Positions 26,501 through 34,480 of a stretch of 64,000 bases of DNA are shown here, in pieces. Source of the stretch: Branchiostoma belcheri (lineage: Eukaryota > Chordata > Leptocardii > Amphioxiformes > Branchiostomatidae); assembly GCF_001625305.1 (NCBI RefSeq), contig NW_017802379.1:3682223-3746222 (forward strand), in the 5' to 3' direction. The notes beneath the pieces are model-generated. The model was not told the origin of the DNA. It searched no databases and saw only the letters and a list, made by a program, of their open reading frames with translations. The first letter of the stretch is position 1. Every line of letters begins with the position of its first letter. The translations under genes and the position numbers were made by a program.

Positions 26501-29039
26501 AAATGTCTGAGAGGTTCTGATGACAACAGCAAGGCAACAACGTCTGTGTCACAAAGAGGCTCCCAACATTTCTCTGGCACACTTTGTGAGAGTTGTAGAC
26601 AGACAAGTGAAAGGCCTTACCAACTGGCAAGTGTGCACACACATAGCAATTAAACAACCATGTACATGTACAGGGTTAAGACTAACTGGGGCTTAAAATA
26701 TTTCATTGCCGTATCTGTGTAGCCGGTATTACCACCCTTCAGTGTAACACATCAGCTTTGCAAGCACGTGACGCGGCAGCAGCTGGTTACATTACACCGA
26801 AGGAGTTGTTGCACCTAACCATTTCTGTTTTCTACCATGTGTGAGTCATAATAACAAGTCAGTACTCTTTTCATCTTCAGTCATATCATTAATAATACTT
26901 ATGACTTACCAGTATCCAGACCCTGTTGCCTTCTGGACAGAGCTTCCTTCTCAGGTGGTACATAGTCACCTTCTTTATACTCCACAAAAGGTGAGAGGTG
27001 GGGGGGCAGGACCACACCTGGGAAGTAGTCTTCAACAGGCAGCAGCATCCTGGCATTCACACAGTCAAACAACCACTGGGGCTGGACATAGTACCTGCAG
27101 AGAACAAAATTATGCATTAGTTTTCTCAAGTCAGAGTTAGTTTTCATGTTGGTTAGAGAAAAGGTAATCCTGAGCAATTAGAACTGTAAAGTAGTTCAAA
27201 GAAATGATAAGTTATGAATATGATCATGCATGCTTTGTTAGAAGAAGCGTGTTTGGGAGTAGAACAAGGACACAGAAACTGTTACTCCGTGTCCTGAAGA
27301 ACTCCCACTTTATCTAGCACATCATTGCTGTTGTTAGAACATTATTCAGAACCACAACAAAGAACAATCATGTGCAGTACAGACACATGCAATAGCACTA
27401 GTAGAATTACACATTTTTCCTTCAACAACTCACTTACATGAAAATAAAACTCTGACTAGAAAGGTAACATTTGCAAAGTAGATGCATAATCTTCACATAT
27501 GGTCTGCTCTGTTAATTGTTACTCAAATACATTCATATATGCCATGGTCAGACAGGAGTCTAAATCACTCCTGCTATAAAATTGCAACATAATGTAACCC
27601 AACATTAGTTACCATGGTAACAGTCAGTCTGGTTTAGGTCATTGACCTTTTTGGTTGGGAGAAGAAAAAGAGGAAACGTAGCAAAAACAATGTTATGTAT
27701 GTTTACTTTGACATTCCATAAATGTAATATTTAAAATACTACTACTCTATATGAATTTTGCTTCTTATAGAATCAAAGAAACTGTTTTCCATAAAACATA
27801 AAACTACAAAAAGAAACTTTCTAACTTCTGTTCTGAAGTTATTATTCAGGATACCTTGACAGGTACTGTCTGTCAGATTTGGGTCTGTCCACGATCTGAT
27901 GGGTGATGGTCTCGTCACTCTCATCAAACGTCGCTCCCATGGCAACAGACCTGTCCCATGATGCCTCACCACCAAAACTCCTACCGCATGACAAGAAACA
28001 GGAAGAATACATGTAAATGTTACAAGCTCATACAGTCTGTAGTTGGTATAACTTGTATACATCGCATTACATCTTGTTTCTCATTGAAAATGTCTGAGAG
28101 GTTCTGATGACAACAGCAAGGCAACAGTGTCTGTGTCACAAAGAGGCTCCCAACATTTCTCTGGCACACTTTGTGAGAGTTGTAGACAGGCAAGTGAAAG
28201 GCCTTACCAACTGGCAAATGTGCAAGTTATACAGGGACTCAACAGTGATGTACATGCTACAAAATGTATACCAACACAGGGCCAACATGCCTATACATTT
28301 GGGGGGGGGGGGTCTTTAGGGGTTCTTACCTTACTGTAAAGACAACTGGTTCTCTGGGCACCTCCCTGGATACAAACACTTTCAGACCGTTGAACAGTTT
28401 CTGAAAGGCCTTTTGTTTCTCCTCCTCTTGTTTGGCCTCCTGTGTCTGAAATGTGGATGAAGATTGAACATATAATGAACTTTCAATAAGTCATAAAACA
28501 GTTTTGTCATTTCAAAAATGTATCTCTTGGTTCCAGCTTGGGAAAGAGAGATTAGTCACACAAACTTTTTCACAGGTACTACGTAATGTGTTCTTCAAAA
28601 TGTTGAGGAAAAATCAGATTTCTCTTTCAAGACTTCTTGCTGATCTATTTCAAGGAGACAGTACAGGGAAATGCCTCAAGGTTAGAGTCGAAAAGTCTGA
28701 GAGGTTCTTTGCAAGAAGCTTTTAGAATATCCCAATATTCCAACCAAAGGAAAAAGAATATGCCTTGGGGTGAGGCATCTTGTTTGTAGTTAGAAAATGT
28801 CTGAGAGGTTCTGATGACAACAGCAAGGCAACAATATCTGTGTCACAAAGAGGCTCCCAACATTTCTCTGGCACACTTTGTGAGAGTTGTAGACAGGCAA
28901 GTGAAAGGCCGTATCAACTGGCAAGTGTGCACATATAATATTGCAATTTGAAGGCCACATACCTAAAATACATAGCAATGTAGTAGGTATACATGTATGA
29001 CACACATGGTATATACATTGTACAAGCTTTGTACTGAAC

Positions 29040-29078
<39 letters not shown>

Positions 29079-32000
29079 TAAGAAAGCAAAATTCTCACCC
29101 TACTGTCCTCAAACTCATCCAATTCTACTTCATCTTCCTCTGTGTTTTGTGTCACCACAGATACCAAGCTGGCACTTAGAGCTGCCAGTCTCTGAAAACA
29201 AATAAAAGAATTTTACGGATAGGTCTTGTCTGAAGTGGCTGCATAGGGTCATTTGGGCAGAGGGTCTGTATGGGGGCTGAATGATGACACAGCCATGTGG
29301 TATTGGGCTGCACCACAAAGTATCCCCCAGTTACTCTAGCACACCACAATCTGCATGAGGACAAGGGTACCCACATGCACTGTTCAGTGGGGTGTGCAAC
29401 ATCAGACTATTGTGCATGACCAAAAATTCATCCTGTTACCTGTTCTTCAACAATGTAATATAGTTTGGGCAAACTAGATTGTATCAGCCACAACATGTAC
29501 ATTGTACATGTATGATAAAAAAAATTACTGTACAAAGAGTTTTAGTAGGATCTGACTCATTACATAGCAGCACAACTTCTAGTTACACTTGGTTGAGTGT
29601 GGAACCAGTACATTATTGACAGGTTTTCTTTATGTCTGTACAATAGTGAAGGTATTGTTCTGCACTCTTTAGTTTAAGATGAGCTCAGTAATAATGAGAA
29701 AATTTAATGATCCCAAATCCCATTCAAAATAACCAATGATGTATGGATCCTGGTAAATGACCCAAAAATAAAGTGGGTTTCAGGCCATAAACTTTACAAT
29801 CAGACATTTTCCTCAATATGCTATGCATGGATTTTACCCAGAAATACTGGAAGGCAATGACAAAATTTATGATACCTACCAGGGTATAATAAATCATGTG
29901 AATGTTAGAGAGACAAAAATGGCAGTGCCCTTACAGCTTGCAATAAATCATATGTATCTCCCAGTAGCTTTATAGCATTAGAAAGTGCAGTCATCAATTC
30001 TGTTCAACATTCAATCACGACTCATCGTATAAAAGAGTCTTTAACTTTTCTATCCCATTTTCTGTTGAACCATAACCTTTGCAAACAGGAATTAGGAATA
30101 AAGAAAGTGAAATGTCACACCTCTCCAGTAGCCTCGGACTCCAGACAGTAGGCGTTTTTCTCATCATCATCCTTCACCTTAGCTTCAAACGTAAGCTGGA
30201 AAAATGACAGAGACATATTGGCTATCAAAATATACATGTCTGAACAAAAAAATGTTATTTACATTCATGAAGCACACTATAGGTTATTTCTCTTACCTTT
30301 GGGGGGTAGTGCAGACCGAGTGATGTGTAGAGTTTGAAGTTGACAAACCCTAACATGGTGATGTAGAATTCCACAAAGTGGGCCATGATGCGGAAATCAA
30401 CATCTGCACATGCCTGGACAAAAAATAAAAAGTTGCACCCAGAAAGATACTTTCTTAGTACAATGCTATACTGGAGGAAGACCAATTTTCAACAAAGTTT
30501 GGCGCTGAGAAGTAAAAATTTTGATCACTCAATTAGGAGTTTTTACACACATTTTCTGAACTTCATAACAACGTCAAAGTCTATCACCTATGGAGTACTA
30601 GTGACATCTGACCTTTGCATTAAAGCCAAAGTTGTACGGTACGAGCCAGGTGACCACCTGACCCTGCATCTCCACCTGGTAGTAGATACCCTTGATTGAC
30701 AGGAACACCTGCGAAAAATCACATGATACAGCTGATTTGCATACTGACATCAAAATGTTTCTATAGGGCCCTTCCTTAAGAAAAACACAAAATATGGGGA
30801 AATGTGTGACAGGTTCATACCTTTTTCAAGGCCCTGGCAGCAACGATGAAATTCATGAATTCGACTGGAACAAAAGATGTACATATCTCTGTTATTACAT
30901 GTTGGAAGGTACATTGCCTGTGTCACAAACCTATAATTACAAAAAATAACACTTTATTGTTTTATGATATAGATCAATACTAATTCATATGAGTACCATG
31001 TAACTAACATTTTAAGACTTTATGACTGGTTCTAGTAACATACCTGACAAGTGTCTACATCTTTGTACAAAGTCTCCTGGAATGTTTTTGGTTTGAGGGA
31101 ATGTTGCAAACAGGAACACCAGGCAGAGGCAGTCATCCAGGTCCCGTAGTGCATCAACAAATGTGGGATATCTGCAGTACATACAAACATACAGTTACAT
31201 ATAACAACAGACTTATGTACAAAAGGTCTTTTCAATGTGGTCCATAAAAACCTTTAAGTTTTACAGTACTTATGATAAACAAAAGTTCATTGCTGCCACC
31301 ACAGACTGTGTGAATTCTTCAACTTTTAGATATCTTAAAACTTTAAAAGGTTTAATGGATCTTTACATTATGACCTGTACATTAGTGCCCCCTACCAACA
31401 TTGTCTGGCACTACAGTGTGTACAATGTAGGTCAGTGTTCGAAATACCCGTCTGCAGTCTGCAATTTGCAGATAGATTTTCAAGATTGCAGAAGAAAAAA
31501 TCTTACAATCTGCAATTTTGCAGAAGGAAAAAATAGGCTCCGGATTCAATAGTTTTCAATTAGCAAAGCAGTGGCGCTGTGAATAGATCGAAAACCTGCG
31601 CCGCACGAACCTGCCGGCGTTTTCCAGCAGATTGTAATGTTCCCATATAAGGGAATTTGGGGTCAAAGTTGAACGATTTCGACAAGGCGACGAAAGGCGA
31701 CGATATCCAAATATGGGCACTCGCCATTTTCCGATGTTAGATTTCGTCTCCCGGGAGGACCCGACAACTGCCTCGGCAATTTTCGGCAGTTTTCGCTGAG
31801 CATTTCCCAGCAGGCAACACGGCAAAGGAAACATGGCTCCTCCGAAAACCACACTCGCCTCGGCGTTAATTTGCCGAAATTTCGATGTTTTTCCTTGGTA
31901 TTTTGCACGATCCAAGCAAAGAAAACAGTTGATCACATGAACAAAAGAGAAATACAGCACTGGGAACCTAATGGTCCGTTTTGTTGGGCGGTAATTTCTC

Positions 32001-34279
32001 ATTTTGAGTGAAAATTTACGTGCATCACATTGTGACCATATTGTGTAAAATCAGTGATTTTCGGCTCGATCCGAACCAAGCACGGCCCGTAGACTTGTCC
32101 TTTATGATTTCTAGATGACTATCGGTACCAAAATACGGGAAAATATTGTTGCAAAATGAGAGAGACGGAGACTAAGGTAAACTTCTTTTATTTGAAGGCT
32201 GGATTTTCATTTTCCTGGCAGGCTTCTTTGTATGTAGTGATCATCAGTTATTCAGTAACAACAAATATGGATTTTTGTTCCGGTCAAAAAAACCGGTCCA
32301 CCGACCTTTCGTTTTTTTTGGACCGGACCGATAAAATTTTACGGTCCGAACATATTTAAAAGAGTGATATTTTGAAGAATTTCAGTAATGCTACAGATTT
32401 ACAAAGCTATACCGTTATATATATATATATATATGATGTAAAAATAGGCATTATTGGTTTCAGAAGGTTGTAATATGGGGGGCTTGTGTATTTGCAGAAA
32501 GTATTTCCAAATTGCAGGACGAAATTTTGACTCTTCTGCAATATTGCAGAGCACTGAAAAAAAGTATTTCGACCACTGTAGGTGCATAGCTACTGTGTAA
32601 GTACACCAGCTATGAGGTTGGTATACTGTAAATCATGTTGTACTGCCAAATTGTTTCCAAAGCGAAATTCAAACAGGGTGACAACCTTTCCCCTTACTAT
32701 CGTATGAAATCAAGTCTCTGTTAAAATAACAGTAAATGCAGTACCCCTAAACTGTCCCAACTCACCTTTCCTTGATGATGTGATCCAGTTTGTAGACAGG
32801 TTTGTTCTCCTGTAGGGTCTGTACTCGTCCATGTTCAGCTTTGGCAAAGGCTTTCTTTAACTTCTTGACAAAGACCTGAAAAATAAAAAGACATGCAAAA
32901 ATTACTCCTCAGAAGACCAAGTAGTGTCACCCCTACAGTCCGAAACAATTGACTTTTAAATCATATGCCAATTAGTACAATCAAAAGTCTTTCACTTTGA
33001 CTAGTAGCGTGCATAGTCCAGTAGTTTGCAATCCTGCCTCTGGACTAAGAAGTTGGGAGTTTGAATCCCGGCTGTTGTCGCTCACCCGACATGCACACTA
33101 CTGTTAAGGGCTGCAGTCCTTAGGATGGTACTTTAAGCTTATAAGCTGTGGTCCACTGTTCATTGTGCTTGTCAAAAAGAGCTAGGGGTATTTCCCCAGT
33201 AAAAAGGAACCTGTAAATACTGTACATAGCGTCTGTCTTCTCTGTCACAACCAGTGGGACTTCCAAAGAGTAGCTCTTCAATGAGCCAAACTGATTCGAG
33301 ATCACCTTCAGATCACTTTCTTTTGACTGTCATATTTGTTTGATAACATTACCTTGAACTCCCTAAACTTGTTGATGATAGGTTCATGAGACAGATACTG
33401 GATATCTTTCATCAGGTAGAAAGTCCTGGGTGCTGTGGAGCCTTTGTTGGCCTTCTTCTTGTTCTTGGGTTCTCTGGGATAAACTCCTTTCAGGATACAG
33501 AGCCGTCTGACGAGGGGCGAAGAAGAAAATGTTATAACGTAAATCATGAAGTATTAGCTAGGACTCAGTGTGAATGATTTGAAAAATAGTCCAATAAAAG
33601 CTGTCTGCAAGCCAATTTGAGCCTCTAATGAATAAAGAATTGAAATTTGTACAAACAAATCAAACAAACAGATACAATACATGATTTTTTTTTTCATCCG
33701 TGCCAAGGAGTGCATATTCATCTAATCTCCATGCAGATGCAGGGTAGGACAATCATTGCAGGCATCTTTATCAAGTTTATGACAAAATTTATGAAACTTG
33801 TTAAATGTTACCTGAAATCTGGCAGGCTGATCTGGAGATAGTTGATGGCTCTGTTTCGGGTGATGTAGGCTGTGGCAGCGCCGCTCTCATACTAGAAAAG
33901 ACAATTTTTCCAAAAGTTCAAGCTATTACAGTTTACGTGTGTCCCAGTTCTTACACAGTTCACCACAATTTAATAAGTATGTTTTCAAAATATGTTATAT
34001 AAGGATATAGTTATCAGGGACTGCCATATTACTAGTATATAAGAATGGACAGTTTCACTGCACTGGTAGTTTTATATTTATAAGAACGGCATTTAATTTA
34101 GGGGAGGGGGGCATGCTTTTATTATGCAACATGTGCTTACACGACGCTACGAAGCTACTCTCGTTTTCCATCAAATTTCACCACTATAACGGGCAACCAA
34201 GTACTTGGACAACTACCATATCATCACAGACATATGTTACAATTGTTTTACACACCTTCTTCTGCATCAAACGGCCCAT
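20541..34279 (-). CDS. PES1: Pescadillo (PES1), 60S ribosome-assembly factor
   Basis: Seventeen coding exons (minus, 5' to 3'): 34279-34256, 33891-33812, 33506-33353, 32875-32766, 31171-31044, 30864-30821, 30708-30613, 30413-30297, 30195-30121, 29191-29099, 28445-28330, 27980-27855, 27094-26910, 25907-25836, 25245-25127, 21729-21541, 20624-20541. All borders are GT-AG and the chain gives 603 codons plus stop, against 588 residues in human. The start is MGRLMQKK then [13 protein letters not shown]. Residues 1 to about 307 form the pescadillo N-terminal domain ([19 protein letters not shown]). About 320-430 form the BRCT domain (FGGEASW, then [10 protein letters not shown], then PPHLSPF). About 450-505 are an acidic Glu/Asp tract, and the C-terminus is Lys/Arg-rich. 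In the family PES1 acts in the nucleolar PeBoW complex with BOP1 and WDR12, maturing 28S/5.8S rRNA. Introns 9-15 each hold an H/ACA RNA. It shares a short promoter region with GUSB. Confidence 0.97.
21770..22042 (-). repeat. dispersed repeat R1, copy 2 (inverted), PES1 intron 15
   Basis: Inverse of the R1 words: AAAATATATTGTTTTTGC, GTCAATGACCAGA, GGGTTACATCATGTTGCAAT, AGCAGGAGGGATTTAGACT, and GCATTTGCTTTGGAAATGTT. Confidence 0.85.
22785..23000 (+). repeat. dispersed repeat R1, copy 3, PES1 intron 15
   Basis: Same word order as copy 1, including GGTGACAGGAGTCTAAATCC, CAGTTACCATGGTGACAGA, GGTCATTGACC and AATATGTTTTCCTTC. Left end diverged. Confidence 0.85.
24381..24516 (-). ncRNA. box H/ACA RNA, family B copy 1 (PES1 intron 15)
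   Basis: Minus strand, about 136 nt, in host sense. The 5' hairpin has lower stem GCACA/TGTGC and upper stem TGCATG/CATGCA. The H box is AGAGTA, with 14 nt between upper stem and H box. The 3' hairpin has lower stem TGGGGG/CCCCCA, base pairing GATAC/GTGTC and apical stem TGTGGT/ACCACA. ACA lies 3 nt from the 3' end. This matches the H/ACA rule of two hairpins, ANANNA and ACA-NNN, with a pocket 14-16 nt upstream of each box. A near-identical paralogue is at 29264-29399. Expected role: guide for pseudouridylation with dyskerin. Target not determined. Confidence 0.88.
25356..25496. mobile_element. short inverted-repeat element, PES1 intron 14
   Basis: Left end CAGTGCTCGAAATTC and right end inverse CAGGGCTCGAAATACT form terminal inverted repeats around about 140 bp of AT-rich sequence. 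The ends resemble those of the larger element at 31433-32578, so this may be a deletion derivative of the same family. No clear target duplication was seen. Confidence 0.55.
25508..25645 (-). ncRNA. box H/ACA RNA, family A copy 1 (PES1 intron 14)
   Basis: Minus strand, about 138 nt, in host sense. The 5' hairpin has lower stem GCACACTT/AAGTGTGC and upper stem AGTTG/CAACT with inner AGGC/GCCT. The H box AGAGAA comes one base after the stem, 15 nt from the upper stem. The 3' hairpin has lower stem TTGGGAG/CTCTCAG and upper stem GACA/TGTC, with 15 nt from upper stem to ACA. ACA is followed by TTT. One of four paralogues. Expected role: guide RNA of an H/ACA RNP. Target unknown. Confidence 0.88.
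26501..26638 (-). ncRNA. box H/ACA RNA, family A copy 2 (PES1 intron 13)
   Basis: Same architecture as copy 1: stem GCACACTT/AAGTGTGC, H box AGAGAA, ACA three bases from the end. Differences from copy 1 fall mainly in loop or apical positions, for example GACGTTG for GACACTG in the 3' hairpin and TGTC for CTGTC beside the 5' upper stem. Boxes and basal stems are unchanged, which is the pattern expected of a functional RNA. Confidence 0.87.
26710..26805. repeat. foldback repeat, copy 2 (PES1 intron 13)
   Basis: Partner of 10664-10775. The ends CTTCAGTGTAA and TTACACCGAAG pair almost completely, and an inner CAGCT/AGCTG pair extends the hairpin. Probably a small inverted-repeat element. I could not fit H/ACA or C/D boxes to it. 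Confidence 0.7.
27247..27377 (-). ncRNA. box H/ACA RNA, family C (PES1 intron 12)
   Basis: Minus strand, about 131 nt, single copy. The 5' hairpin has lower stem GCACAT/ATGTGC and upper stem TTGTT/AACAA, with about 15 nt to the H box AGATAA. The 3' hairpin has lower stem GGGAGT/ACTCCC and upper stem AGGACAC/GTGTCCT, leaving facing pockets TCTTC and TGTTCT. There are 14 nt from upper stem to ACA, and ACA is followed by CGC at the 3' end. No sequence similarity to families A or B is needed to see the fold, so this is independent support for an H/ACA series in the host gene. Confidence 0.85.
27459..27700 (+). repeat. dispersed repeat R1, copy 4, PES1 intron 12
   Basis: Contains GAAAGGTAACATTTGCAAAG, GACAGGAGTCTAAATC, AAATTGCAACATAATGTAAC, GTTACCATGGTAACAG and GGTCATTGACC, in the R1 order. 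Confidence 0.85.
28088..28225 (-). ncRNA. box H/ACA RNA, family A copy 3 (PES1 intron 11)
   Basis: Same boxes as copy 1 (AGAGAA; ACA-TTT). The 5' lower stem reads GCACATTT against AAGTGTGC. The C-to-T change replaces a C-G pair with a U-G wobble, so the stem is kept. The copy sits in a 349-bp intron, with its 3' end about 107 nt from the acceptor. Confidence 0.88.
28301..28312. repeat. poly(G) tract
   Basis: Twelve consecutive G within PES1 intron 11, between the H/ACA RNA and the 5' splice site. Confidence 0.9.
28795..28932 (-). ncRNA. box H/ACA RNA, family A copy 4 (PES1 intron 10)
   Basis: Same boxes and basal stems as copy 1. Small differences include ATACGGCC for TAAGGCC in the 5' hairpin and GATATTG for GACACTG in the 3' hairpin loop region. 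It is the only H/ACA RNA recognised in its intron. Confidence 0.87.
29040..29074. repeat. (GA)n microsatellite, PES1 intron 10
   Basis: About 16 GA units (CT on the transcribed strand) close to the 5' splice site of PES1 intron 10. Confidence 0.95.
29264..29399 (-). ncRNA. box H/ACA RNA, family B copy 2 (PES1 intron 9)
   Basis: Paralogue of 24381-24516. The lower 5' stem is longer here (GCACACC/GGTGTGC, 7 bp). H box AGAGTA, 3' stem TGGGGG/CCCCCA, ACA then GAC at the end. Loop changes only (for example CAGCCC for CAGCTC). Lies just inside the 5' part of intron 9. Confidence 0.88.
31433..32578. mobile_element. non-autonomous DNA transposon (hAT-like ends), PES1 intron 4
   Basis: The ends CAGTGTTCGAAATA and TATTTCGACCACTG are inverted repeats, flanked on both sides by TAGGT (31428-31432 and 32579-32583), a perfect 5-bp target duplication. 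Subterminal regions carry repeated TGCAGAA words in opposite orientation. It contains an internal (TA)n run (about 32416-32434) and an inverted ACCGGTCC/GGACCGG cluster near 32290-32345. The CAGTG start recalls hAT elements, but those usually have 8-bp duplications, so the superfamily is uncertain. No transposase frame. Confidence 0.8.
33001..33235 (+). mobile_element. tRNA-related SINE-like element, PES1 intron 3
   Basis: Reads GCGTGCATAGTCCAGTAG (A-box region) and GAGTTTGAATCCC (B-box-like, about 33055-33067), followed by a non-tRNA body. Different from the other SINEs in this window. The acceptor-stem halves do not pair cleanly, so a functional tRNA is unlikely. Confidence 0.6.
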
Positions 34280-34480
34280 TTTGGCCGAATTTAAAGCGCT
34301 GGTTCAGCGGCCACGAGGTAAAAATGAAAAGCCTCGTTCCGGCAGATTGACCTCTGCTCTCTGACCTCTCGGCCGTTGACCTCTGACCTCACATGTCGTG
34401 TGTGTGACTTCCGGGTTGTAGAAATATGGGCGGATCATAGCAGCTGTTTTCCTTATATATTCCGCGTGATTGTGTTTCCT
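34280..34480. promoter_or_regulatory. bidirectional promoter region between PES1 and GUSB
   Basis: Only 201 bp separate the two divergent start codons, so both core promoters and 5' leaders must lie here or overlap the genes. It holds four TGACCTC words (34348, 34362, 34377, 34384). The last two form TGACCTCTGACCTC, a DR1 arrangement of nuclear-receptor half-sites. There is also an ETS-type CTTCCGG near 34408. Factor binding is inferred. Confidence 0.75.

Noticed and set aside
28020..29167. Repeated peptide-like stretch ([18 protein letters not shown]) in minus-strand frames
   Set aside because: It is a chance translation of the family A H/ACA RNA copies and lacks a common start or splice context.
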